Below are positions 1-9,049 of a stretch of DNA of 14,206 nucleotides, piece by piece (positions within the stretch are counted from its first letter, which is position 1; each line of letters begins with the position of its first letter). The stretch spans positions 1 through 14,206 of the forward strand of contig CAZGVW010000282.1 of the NCBI GenBank assembly GCA_964529265.1. Direction: 5' to 3'. The translations under genes were made by a program, and so were the position numbers. The notes under the pieces are model-generated. The model did no database searches and had not been told where the DNA came from. It saw nothing but the letters and a program-made list of their open reading frames with translations. Source of the DNA: CAZGVW01 sp964529265. GTDB taxonomy: Bacteria > Planctomycetota > Phycisphaerae > Phycisphaerales > UBA1924.

Positions 1-441
1 GCTGATCCCGACCCCGACCCCCCCGCCCCCTCCGGCTGGCGCTACCTCGGCCCCATCCGACTCGCCGGAACCACCGTCGCCCTCGTCTCTCTCGATAACC
101 GCCAGCGCATGCTCTGGCCCGGCGATCGGCAGGACGACTACATCGTCGAATCCATCACGCCCGAGCGCATCACCTTCCGCAGCGGCGCCACCGTTCAGAC
201 GCTCACCCGCGATCGGCTCAGCAGTGTCGATCTCACGCGCCTGCTCCCCGCCGCGCCGCTCTCCGGCCGCCGCGGCATGCAACCGAACCCGTCGCAGCCC
301 GGAGGCATGAAGCCATCACTGCCCGGCGTCACCGAGCGCTTCGATCCCCGCATCCACGACCGCGAGGAGTTCATTGAACGGCAGCGCGAGCAACGCGCCC
401 GCGAGCAGGCGGGCGAGGAGGAATCGGGCGGCCGCCGATGA
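1..441 (+). CDS. GspC/PilP-like inner-membrane platform protein, C-terminal part (5' partial)
   Basis: The reading frame is open from the first base with no stop until the TGA at 439-441, so this is the last 146 residues of a longer protein; the ATG at 109 is internal to it. After a Pro/Asp-rich linker comes a small beta domain, from GWRYLGPIRL to about TVQTLTRDRL (residues 12-72 of the visible part). Its pattern is a value that can be overridden, a residue stretch reading VALVSLDNRQRMLWPGD, then VESITPERITFRSG. That pattern is typical of the periplasmic HR domain of GspC and of PilP, which links the inner-membrane platform to the secretin. A Pro/Gly-rich stretch and a charged Arg/Glu tail follow. 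The stop overlaps the next start as ATGA. The family call is from pattern only; the N-terminal membrane segment expected for GspC is outside the window. Confidence 0.6.
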   Translation, partial: ADPDPDPPAPSGWRYLGPIRLAGTTVALVSLDNRQRMLWPGDRQDDYIVESITPERITFRSGATVQTLTRDRLSSVDLTRLLPAAPLSGRRGMQPNPSQPGGMKPSLPGVTERFDPRIHDREEFIERQREQRAREQAGEEESGGRR

Positions 442-2024
442 ATCGATGGGTCTGCTACATCGAGCCCGATCTCTCCCAGGCGCGCGTCGTCTCCGACACC
501 GCCGATGAGACGTGGCGCGCAGCCGCCGAGCCCGAAAATGGCGATGAAGGCAGCGCCATCGCCGCTCAGCGGGCCCGCCAGCGCATCGCCGACGCCGCGG
601 CCTGGGTCGCCGGGCAGATTACCCCCTCCCACCGCATCGAAACAGTCTGCATCGGGGTTTCACGCTCACTCTGCGGCCCGCTCGCCGCTCCCAGCGCCGA
701 TGAGCAGGTCGTCACCGCCGCCGTCCGCATGCGCGAGCAGGACTGGGGCCAGGCCGATGCGCCGGGCACCATCCAGCCCCTCGCCGTGCGGCAATCGAAG
801 GCGAAACAATCGCCGTGGAGCGTGCGCGTGCCGCGCCTCGGCCGCGGCGGCGCATCATCCACCGCCCTCGCGCCACTGGCCAAACGCATGCGCCCCGTCG
901 CCGTCCTCCGCATTCAGGATGGCGCCGTCCGGATGTTCCTCGACGAACTGGATCGCCGCGGCGTGCGCATCGGCGCCGTCCTCACACTCTGGCACGGCGC
1001 CGCACGCGCCTGGGCCGGCGGCGATGCCGCCGCGACCGCCGACAACGGCCACCCCGGCCCTGGTTCGGACCTGCTCACCGCCGTCGCCATGCTCGAGCCT
1101 TCCGGCAGCGTCATATGGGCGTGGTGCGATGGCGATCGACTCGTCGCCGCGGGACTTGCCGCGATTCCCGGCGCCGGCGCTGCGCCTGGGGCCGGCCCCG
1201 GCGAACAGGCCAGCGCCCCCGCCTCCGCAGAATCCTTCTCCGGCAGGCTCATCCTCGACTGGATGACCTGGAGCGCCCAACTGGGGCGAACGCCGGATCG
1301 CATCGCGCTCATCGGACGCCGCGGCGCGACCCTCGCGAAACGGCTCGAAACCGCATGGCCCGCCGCGGCCCCCGTGCGCCTGATCGAAGAAGGCGATCCC
1401 ATCGGCGCGACGATGAAGCGCCTCGTCCACTCATCGCCCGACATCGAGGAAGCCGCGGAGGATCCCCGCCAGTCCGTCCTCGACCTCACCACCCGCCCCG
1501 GCCGCGCCCACAAGCGGCTGATCACGTGGTCGGCCGTCGCCGCGATGCTCGTCGCCCTCGGCGTCGGCGTCATCGGCATCCGCATGCTCACATGGGCCGG
1601 CGACGTGCGAGATCTCGCCGCGCTCAAGCGCACGGAACTGCGCGAAGTCGTCCGCGGCGTGGCGCCCGGGCTCGACACGCACGCCGCGCCGGCGCTCGCC
1701 CTCCAGGGCGAACTCATGCGGCTCGTCAACGAAGGCCGCTCCGATGTGCGCCGCCCGCCGCCGCCCGATCCCGTGCTCGACGAACTAATGATCGTCGCTC
1801 AGGAACTCGCGAAACTGGAGAACACCAACGCCCAGGTTCAGCGATTTCAGGTCTCGCGCGAAGCCACGAACATCAGCGTCTCGCTCCGGGAACTCGGCGC
1901 CGCCGAGGCCCTGCGCAACGCCCTCGCCCAGAGCGGCGGCAAGATCCGCTGGACCGGCCGCATCGAGGGCACCCCGCCCAACGTCATGCTCTACCTCACC
2001 GGCGAATGGAGGCTGACGCCGTGA
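438..2024 (+). CDS. GspL-like (or PilM-PilN fusion-like) bitopic platform protein
   Basis: This 528-residue protein has the layout of GspL: a large cytoplasmic part (about 1-358), one membrane segment (about 361-384, ITWSAVAAMLVALGVGVIG) and a periplasmic part. The cytoplasmic part has scattered features of the actin-like PilM/GspL fold (PVAVLRIQDGAVRMFLDELD near 153-172) but no clear nucleotide-binding motif. Just before the membrane segment, VLDLTTRP resembles the conserved N-terminal motif of PilN. The periplasmic end (about 448-528) looks like a small alpha/beta domain of the GspL/PilN ferredoxin-like type. GspL normally binds the GspE ATPase and pairs with GspM. The start is the ATG overlapping the upstream stop; a GGAGG at 417-421 is rather far away (16 bases), so translation may depend on coupling. 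The fold assignment is inferred from architecture and gene order, since sequence conservation is low. A Gly/Ala/Pro-rich loop occupies residues 243-264. Confidence 0.6.
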   Translation: MNRWVCYIEPDLSQARVVSDTADETWRAAAEPENGDEGSAIAAQRARQRIADAAAWVAGQITPSHRIETVCIGVSRSLCGPLAAPSADEQVVTAAVRMREQDWGQADAPGTIQPLAVRQSKAKQSPWSVRVPRLGRGGASSTALAPLAKRMRPVAVLRIQDGAVRMFLDELDRRGVRIGAVLTLWHGAARAWAGGDAAATADNGHPGPGSDLLTAVAMLEPSGSVIWAWCDGDRLVAAGLAAIPGAGAAPGAGPGEQASAPASAESFSGRLILDWMTWSAQLGRTPDRIALIGRRGATLAKRLETAWPAAAPVRLIEEGDPIGATMKRLVHSSPDIEEAAEDPRQSVLDLTTRPGRAHKRLITWSAVAAMLVALGVGVIGIRMLTWAGDVRDLAALKRTELREVVRGVAPGLDTHAAPALALQGELMRLVNEGRSDVRRPPPPDPVLDELMIVAQELAKLENTNAQVQRFQVSREATNISVSLRELGAAEALRNALAQSGGKIRWTGRIEGTPPNVMLYLTGEWRLTP

Positions 2025-2596
2025 GCCAGATGAAGCGCGAAGACCTCCAGTTCCGGGCCATGGCCGCCGCGGCTGAGCGGCGCAACCGCCCCGTCGGCCT
2101 CCTCGTCATCGCCATCGCCCTGCTCATCGTCTCCAGCGTGTTCACGCTGTGGAGCGCCTCCGCCGTCGCCCGCGCCCGCCGCGAGATCACCGACGCCGAA
2201 ACCGGCCTCCAGAACGTCAAGGCCACGGCGGAGCGCATCGAGCAGGTGCGCACCCGCCCCGAGAAAGACCCCTTCGGCGATCGCTACCGCGCCGACCCCG
2301 AAATGCTCCGCAAACTGGAGCGCGTGCCCGAGCGCGCCGGACTCGAGGCCAGGCCCACCCTGCGCGAGGAATCGCGCCCGCGCCCGCTCGCCCTCGATTC
2401 ACCATTCCAGTCGAAGATCGTCAACGTCCGCTTCGGCGATTCATCTCTGCAGGATGTCATGAAATGGATCAACCAGGCGCTGATGGATGTCCCCGGCCTG
2501 CACGTAACCAGCGCGGAGTTCACCGTGCCCAGCGGCCCCAGCGGGCGCGGATGGGTGGTCGATCTCAAACTCGCGCGATGGGAGATCAAGCCGTGA
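2021..2596 (+). CDS. GspM/PilO-like small bitopic membrane protein
   Basis: This 191-residue protein starts at a GTG that overlaps the upstream stop (GTGA). A good ribosome binding site, GGAGG at 2008-2012, lies 8 bases ahead of it. An ATG three codons later is an alternative start. A short charged N-terminus is followed by one membrane helix at about residues 25-46 (VGLLVIAIALLIVSSVFTLW), a helical, probably coiled-coil stretch (48-78), a Pro/Arg-rich linker, and a small alpha/beta domain (about 129-190). The size, topology and position directly after a GspL-like gene match GspM or PilO, which dimerise with GspL or PilN in the periplasm. The sequence itself carries no diagnostic motif, so the name rests on topology and context. 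Its stop again overlaps the next start. Confidence 0.55.
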   Translation: MSQMKREDLQFRAMAAAAERRNRPVGLLVIAIALLIVSSVFTLWSASAVARARREITDAETGLQNVKATAERIEQVRTRPEKDPFGDRYRADPEMLRKLERVPERAGLEARPTLREESRPRPLALDSPFQSKIVNVRFGDSSLQDVMKWINQALMDVPGLHVTSAEFTVPSGPSGRGWVVDLKLARWEIKP

Positions 2597-3312
2597 CGCG
2601 TCGCGCCCGATTTCGCACCACCCCGCTCGTCCTCGGGTCGCTCGCCCTCGCCGCCGCGGCCGGTCTGAGCGCCTGCTCCAGTTCGAAAAAGCCCTCCGCC
2701 GTCCAGACCGCCACCGCGGAAGCCGCGATGGACAGCGCCCGCCGCCTCGCCGAGGCCCAGCGCCTCGCCGCGCAGGCCCAGCAGATGCGAGATCCGGTCA
2801 AGGCCATTGCCACCTACCAGCAAGCCGTGAACACCTACCCCGAGTTCGGCCCCGCCTGGAACAACCTCGGCGTCCTCCTTATGGACCAGCAGCGATTCCT
2901 CGAGGCCGCGCAGGCCTTCGGCGCCGCCTCCGAATACTCGCCCAGCGATCCGCGCCCCCTCTACAACCTCGGCCTCGCCTGGGAACGCGCCGGCTACGCG
3001 GAAGACGCGTTCGAGAACTACGTGGCATCGCTCAATCGCGACGCCCGTTTCCTCCCAGCCCTCCGCGGCGCCATTCGCTCAGAACGCCTCATGGACCGCG
3101 GCGACGAGACCACCCTCGAACGCATCCGCCTCGCCCTCCTCCAGGAGCCCGATCAGCGCTGGCGGGAGTATTTCATGCTCCAAAGGTCGCTCATCGAGTA
3201 CGAACTCCTCAACGAGCGGCCCGGCATGTACCCCACCCGCCCCCAATCCCGCACAGATCTGGGCTCGCCGCGGACCACACCCCCCTCCGAGGGGGGGCCG
3301 GGACCGGGCTGA
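2593..3312 (+). CDS. TPR-containing lipoprotein
   Basis: This 239-residue protein starts at a GTG overlapping the upstream stop (GTGA), with GGGAG at 2580-2584 placed 8 bases ahead. The N-terminus is a lipoprotein signal: Arg-rich start, hydrophobic core (PLVLGSLALAAAAG) and a lipobox LSAC with the lipidated cysteine at 28. About three tetratricopeptide repeats span residues 68-168, with the typical pattern AWNNLGVLLMDQQRFLEAAQ and LYNLGLAWERAGYAEDAFENY. A Pro/Gly-rich tail follows from about 215. The expected location is membrane-anchored and facing the periplasm. TPR lipoproteins such as PilF/PilW act as pilotins or assembly factors for secretins and pili. Given its place at the end of a GspC-L-M-like operon, a similar assembly role is a reasonable inference but is not shown by the sequence. 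Confidence 0.75.
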   Translation: MTRRARFRTTPLVLGSLALAAAAGLSACSSSKKPSAVQTATAEAAMDSARRLAEAQRLAAQAQQMRDPVKAIATYQQAVNTYPEFGPAWNNLGVLLMDQQRFLEAAQAFGAASEYSPSDPRPLYNLGLAWERAGYAEDAFENYVASLNRDARFLPALRGAIRSERLMDRGDETTLERIRLALLQEPDQRWREYFMLQRSLIEYELLNERPGMYPTRPQSRTDLGSPRTTPPSEGGPGPG

Positions 3313-3313
3313 A

Positions 3314-3334
3314 CCCCCCGCACTGGGGGATTTC
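3314..3334 (+). terminator. Possible weak terminator after the platform operon
   Basis: Just after the lipoprotein stop, a run of C (3314-3319) and a run of G (3325-3329) can form a 5-base-pair stem with a short loop, followed only by ATTT. A second C/G hairpin (3280-3286 with 3290-3296, 7 base pairs, 3-base loop) lies inside the last codons of the gene. Neither has a proper T-run, so termination is uncertain. Confidence 0.25.
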
Positions 3335-3502
3335 CACCACCGTGTTTCCGGGCGTTGCGCAAAGAATTGCCTCAACGGGTGCGTTCTCGCCGTTGGGGGA
3401 TAAGATCGATTCTGGGAGTGCGTCGCCGGAGAGGCCGCGTGCCTTCCCAACTGGTGGGAGGGCCGGCGGTGCGACGCTGGCTTGGACGGAGGGAGCCGCT
3501 CG

Positions 3503-5476
3503 GTGGCTGTCGTCCGCGCTCGAAGGCTATGTGTCGTCCTCGTGGGGGCGGCGGGCTGTTGGTGCGCGCTCAACTTCCCCGCTGCACGCGCTCAGGACAG
3601 CGTCTCCCTCACGCCCGGCGAGAGCGACGCCCTCCCCGCCCACGGCGTCCAGGTGCGCCGCTACGTGGTCGATTCCATCGAGTTCGAGAGTTCGTGGGGC
3701 GGCGATTTCACGCTTGCCCCGATTCTGAAATCCAGCCGCGACGACAAGGGGCCGTTCAACACGCGCTACATCGGCGGCGCGGTGGTGAGCGTTGAATCGC
3801 TTTCCGGCATCCTCTTCACGCCGCAGGATTTTCCTTTCTGGAGCGCGCCCGGCCAGGGTGTGAACCCAGGCGCCAACGCACCGCCCGCCGGCCTCGCCAC
3901 TGTCGGCGCCTTCGACCGCCAGTCCACCGTCGCGCTCACCGACATCGGGCCCGATGGGACCAACGTCATCGGCGCCGTCATCGGCCGCCGCCTCACCACG
4001 CCCGGCCGCCTTTTCGTCACGCGAGTCGTCGCCGCGACCAGCCGCCCCGATCTCGCCTCGCCCGACACCGCCACACTCTCCGTCGGCTCCGTCGATGCGC
4101 ACGGCTTCGCCATGCTGCGCGCCGATAGCCAGGGCGCAACGGACGGCGCGCTCGGCCTCATGCTCGCCGACAACATCGTCCGCGTGAACCTGTTCGCGCG
4201 TCAGAGCGCCGTCGTGAACACGCTCTTCGGAACGGGCGGTGTCAACGCCGCGGCGGACATGATCGCCAGCGCCTTCATCTTCAACGCCGCCGCGCGATCC
4301 ATCAACGCCCCGTCGCTCATCCCCTCCTCCAAGACGGGCCAGGGAGAACCCCTCGCCACAACCCTCAGTTTCGACGGCCAGTTCTGGGCCGAGGGCGCGC
4401 CGCCCACCTTTGCGCACCTCGCGCCGGGCGTGGCCGCCCACCGCGGCAACCCGTCGCACTCCTCCTTCCCGGGCCTCGGCGATCCCGGCGGCGTTCTCGC
4501 ATGCCTCGCCGAATCCGGCGCCGGCGGGGGAATCGTGGACACCATCAACATCTTCGGCGTCGATGAACTCGGCGGCGTGCAGTCCGCCATGGCCGCCACG
4601 CTCCCCTCCCCGCTCATCGATGGCCCCTTCTCCGCCGCGGCCCCCGAGTTCCGCGACTGGGGCAGCCAGTTGCCCTTCCGCGGGCCCGCAGGCCCCGTCG
4701 CCATCGGCGCTGTCGCGGGCGGCGGCGCCGCGATGGCCGCCGCGGCGGGTGTCGATTCCGTCGCGGGCGAGTTCATTGCCGTCGCGACGTTCGAAAGCCC
4801 GACGCCGTCGTGGAAGGTCGCCGCGCGCCTCGATACGCCGATCCTCAATGGACCCTCCGGCGCGCAGATCGCGCGCATCGTCAGCGGCGCGCAACTCAGC
4901 CCGCCATCTCCCGTCGGCCTCTCGTCCCCGGGCATGGACCTCCAGGGCAACGTCTATTTCGTCGCCGCGATCAAGCCCAACCTCGGCCCGGCGCGCAAGG
5001 CGCTCATCAAGGCCGTGCACACGCCCTCCGGTTTCCGGCTCGAGCGCATTCTCGAGGAAGGTCAGATCTTCACCGGCGCCAACTCGGTCCGCCAGTTCCA
5101 GATCGTCTCCCTCGCCCTCGCCGATTCCGATTCACTCGCCTCAGGCGCATTCTCCGCGGCTTCGGTCAACCAGGCGCGGCCCATCGGCGCCATGATCGAT
5201 CCGCTGAGCCCCCGCGCCTTCGGCGGCTGCGTCGTCAGCGCCACGATCGAGTACGACAACAACTTCGTGCCGGAGCGCTACGACGCCGCGCTGCTCGTCG
5301 GACCGCGCCTCGACGCCGTCCTGCTCGGCGATCTCAACGGCGACGGCATGGTCAACTCCTCCGACCTTGCGATGCTGCTCGGCTCATGGGGCGATCAGAA
5401 CGTCCCCGCCGATCTCAACGGCGACGGCGCCGTGAACTCGTCCGATCTCGCGCTCCTGCTCGGCAACTGGACCTGA
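3503..5476 (+). CDS. Secreted protein with C-terminal dockerin-like repeat pair
   Basis: With the GTG at 3503 as start the protein has 657 residues. This start has GGAGGG at 3488-3493, 9 bases ahead, and opens directly with a signal peptide: MAVVRARR, a hydrophobic core, and ARA/Q cleavage after residue 30. A TTG at 3482 would add seven residues and lacks a binding site. The long middle part (about 31-605) is rich in Gly, Ala, Ser, Asp and Asn and looks like a repetitive beta structure; I do not recognise its family. The end carries two copies of a 21-residue calcium-binding dockerin-like motif (DLNGDG.VNSSDLA.LLG.W), 27 residues apart. In clostridia dockerins bind cohesins; in planctomycetes such ends are common on secreted proteins and their partner is not generally known. 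The gene follows the secretion-like operon by 190 bases, so it could be cargo, but that is only proximity. No catalytic motif is visible. Confidence 0.75.
   Translation: MAVVRARRLCVVLVGAAGCWCALNFPAARAQDSVSLTPGESDALPAHGVQVRRYVVDSIEFESSWGGDFTLAPILKSSRDDKGPFNTRYIGGAVVSVESLSGILFTPQDFPFWSAPGQGVNPGANAPPAGLATVGAFDRQSTVALTDIGPDGTNVIGAVIGRRLTTPGRLFVTRVVAATSRPDLASPDTATLSVGSVDAHGFAMLRADSQGATDGALGLMLADNIVRVNLFARQSAVVNTLFGTGGVNAAADMIASAFIFNAAARSINAPSLIPSSKTGQGEPLATTLSFDGQFWAEGAPPTFAHLAPGVAAHRGNPSHSSFPGLGDPGGVLACLAESGAGGGIVDTINIFGVDELGGVQSAMAATLPSPLIDGPFSAAAPEFRDWGSQLPFRGPAGPVAIGAVAGGGAAMAAAAGVDSVAGEFIAVATFESPTPSWKVAARLDTPILNGPSGAQIARIVSGAQLSPPSPVGLSSPGMDLQGNVYFVAAIKPNLGPARKALIKAVHTPSGFRLERILEEGQIFTGANSVRQFQIVSLALADSDSLASGAFSAASVNQARPIGAMIDPLSPRAFGGCVVSATIEYDNNFVPERYDAALLVGPRLDAVLLGDLNGDGMVNSSDLAMLLGSWGDQNVPADLNGDGAVNSSDLALLLGNWT
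5330..5473 (+). repeat. Two tandem dockerin-like (EF-hand) repeats within the secreted protein
   Basis: The two 63-base units at 5330-5392 and 5411-5473 both open with GATCTCAACGGCGACGG and encode D-x-N-x-D-G calcium loops followed by VNSSDLA and a leucine-rich helix ending in W. The period is 81 bases (27 codons). The second unit ends at the stop codon, so the pair forms the extreme C-terminus. Confidence 0.85.
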
Positions 5477-5559
5477 TCCGCGCCGCGCGCAACAGGCTTC
5501 CGCAAGGCGGTATCATCGCGCAGCCGCGGGCGCAGCGCCGCGGCCGGGAGATCAGCGCG

Positions 5560-7584
<2,025 letters not shown>

Positions 7585-7611
7585 CGCCGCGCGCGAATGC
7601 GGGGCGCTGCC

Positions 7612-8343
7612 TCACATCCCCAGTTCGCGCTTGATCGCCTCCACGTCCCGCTCCACCGACGCCACGCGGATCTCGATCTCCGTCATCCGCGATCCAAACC
7701 GCGTCACGTCGCCATCCCCCCCGCTCGCGATGCGGGCGCCAATTCCGCCCACATCGCCTGCCGAGCTTCCCCCGCCCCGCGAAACCTCCCCCGCACGCCC
7801 CGCCGCGGCGGCCACCGCGTGCGCCTGCGGCGCCAGCGTCTGCGCCCACCGCTCCGCACGCTCGCCCGGCGCCGCGGGAATCCTCCGCACCAGCGCATCC
7901 CGCCCCACTTCGCCGTCCCCCGCCGCGACCGGCTTCATCATCGATTCCAGCACGTTCTGCATCGCCTCGAGGCTCTCGAACGGCTTCATCCGCGCGCACC
8001 GACTCCGCAACTCCGCCGCGGTCTGCGGTCCGCGCAGCATGAGTTCCGCCAGCACCGCCTCCTGAAGCGTGTCGATCCCCAGCCGGTCGCGCACCTGCCG
8101 CTTCCACCGCTCCACGCGCCCGCTGCTGGGCATCACCATCATCACCCAGCCGCGCCCCCGCAGCGCCTGCAGCGAATCGAACACCGCCTCCTCGTCCAGG
8201 GTCATCACCGGGTCGCGATTGCTCTTCTGGTTGCACGCCGCAAGCAGCGAGTTCAGCGACATCGGGTACTGATCCGGCGTCGTCAGCGCCTTCTCGATCA
8301 GGCACCCCACGATCCGGGCCTCAATCGGTCCAAGTGTGTCCAT
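7612..8343 (-). CDS. yceH: YceH family (DUF480) protein
   Basis: The 243-residue protein opens with the family signature: EARIVGCLIEKALTTPDQYP followed by SLNSLLAACNQKSNRDPVM. DUF480 proteins consist of two winged-helix domains (here roughly 1-90 and 95-170) and a C-terminal coiled coil (VASVERDVEAIKRELGM). Their biochemical role is not well established; the fold suggests nucleic acid or protein binding. E. coli YceH is about 215 residues, and the extra length here is a Gly/Ala/Ser-rich linker at about 185-220. The ATG at 8343 is preferred because it directly precedes the conserved start of the family; a TTG at 8355 would add four residues. Neither has a clear binding site, and an unusual G-rich tract lies just upstream. 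The stop is only 27 bases from the convergent acs stop. Confidence 0.88.
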   Translation of the reverse strand: MDTLGPIEARIVGCLIEKALTTPDQYPMSLNSLLAACNQKSNRDPVMTLDEEAVFDSLQALRGRGWVMMVMPSSGRVERWKRQVRDRLGIDTLQEAVLAELMLRGPQTAAELRSRCARMKPFESLEAMQNVLESMMKPVAAGDGEVGRDALVRRIPAAPGERAERWAQTLAPQAHAVAAAAGRAGEVSRGGGSSAGDVGGIGARIASGGDGDVTRFGSRMTEIEIRVASVERDVEAIKRELGM

Positions 8344-8365
8344 CGGGAGGAACAAGGTACGCCAT

Positions 8366-8444
8366 CCCCCACCCCGGTGCGACGCCCCACCCTCCCCCCG
8401 GTTCCCTCCCCGTTCTCCCTCCCCACTTCCCCGCCTCTTTCCCT
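8366..8444 (-). other. G-rich purine tract with strong quadruplex potential upstream of yceH
   Basis: On the minus strand this stretch is almost all purine, with about ten runs of three or more G separated by 1-9 bases, for example GGGGAGGG, GGGGGGAGGGTGGGG and a GGGGTGGGGG end. It fits the usual G-quadruplex pattern several times over. It lies between the stop of the unrecognised gene and the yceH start, so it would be in the yceH leader RNA if the two genes are co-transcribed. Confidence 0.6.
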
Positions 8445-8455
8445 CAACGGGGCGT

Positions 8456-8956
8456 TCAACCCCGGCCCTCAGGCCCTTCCCCCGCTTTCTGCTCCGCCGA
8501 GGCTTGCTTCGCCAGCGATGTAAACGCCGCGAACCCGAACGGGGCCCCCGCCGACCCCGCCGCCTCCTCCAACTGCTTCGCCGCCTTCTCCATCTCCGTC
8601 GCGAGTTCCTCGGTCAGCATGTGAATCCCCCTGATCTCCCGCAGCGGCAGCGTGAACACCTCGCCCCCCGGCGTGTGCACCCGGAACACCGTGCTCTGCA
8701 CCGCCTGCGAGACATACCGCTCCGTCGCCGTGCCCCCGATGCTGCACGCGAACAGCGGCTCGATGCTCTTCACCGGAATCCGCTCCCCCGCGTGCGTCAG
8801 CAGCGCTACCCGCCCGTCCAGCATCTCCGGCGCGGCCTCATCCACCCCCGACAGCGCCGTCAGCCACTCCTGCACCACGCCCTGCCAGAACAGGTCGCGC
8901 AGCGCCAGCACCTCCGATTCAGGCCTCTCGCGGCGGGGTCGTCGGGCGTCCGTCAT
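8456..8956 (-). CDS. Hypothetical protein, family not recognised
   Basis: The chosen ATG at 8956 has AAGGA 10 bases ahead and gives 166 residues; an upstream ATG at 9001 would place the start inside the preceding terminator and is rejected. There is no signal peptide or membrane segment. The N-terminus is Arg-rich (MTDARRPRRERPE) with a helix at about 15-36. The middle (about 46-112) looks like a compact beta domain: DGRVALLTHAGERIPVKSIE, a Gly-containing turn, then STVFRVHTPGGEVFTLPLRE. A charged helix (LTEELATEMEKAAKQLEEAA, 114-133) and a Gly/Ala-rich tail follow. The phrase TLPLREIRGIHML suggests a beta strand leading into the helix. The gene is followed by yceH on the same strand after 112 bases. 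Codon use resembles its minus-strand neighbours, so it looks like a real gene. I assign no function. Confidence 0.7.
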   Translation of the reverse strand: MTDARRPRRERPESEVLALRDLFWQGVVQEWLTALSGVDEAAPEMLDGRVALLTHAGERIPVKSIEPLFACSIGGTATERYVSQAVQSTVFRVHTPGGEVFTLPLREIRGIHMLTEELATEMEKAAKQLEEAAGSAGAPFGFAAFTSLAKQASAEQKAGEGPEGRG

Positions 8957-8979
8957 CCACGCATCATCCTTCACAGCCC

Positions 8980-9019
8980 AAAAAGAACAACCGGCCCTCA
9001 TCGCGGGAGGGCCGGTTGT
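8980..9019 (-). terminator. Strong rho-independent terminator of the porin gene
   Basis: A perfect 13-base-pair stem (ACAACCGGCCCTC at 8987-8999 with its complement at 9007-9019) has a 7-base loop. On the minus strand it is followed by TTCTTTTT, and on the plus strand by CTTTTT, so it could work in both directions. The porin gene ends 30 bases upstream of it on the minus strand; no plus-strand gene reads into it. Confidence 0.9.
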
Positions 9020-9049
9020 CTTTTTCCGCTTCGATCAGTTCCGAATCGC

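Noticed and set aside
3482..3502. Upstream TTG start for the dockerin-tailed protein
   Set aside because: No binding site precedes it, and the GTG at 3503 has GGAGGG at good distance and starts right at the signal peptide.
3527..5020. Long minus-strand open frame opposite the dockerin-tailed gene
   Set aside because: Composition is Gly/Arg/Glu-rich low complexity, with no start signal, and it is the mirror of a better-supported gene.
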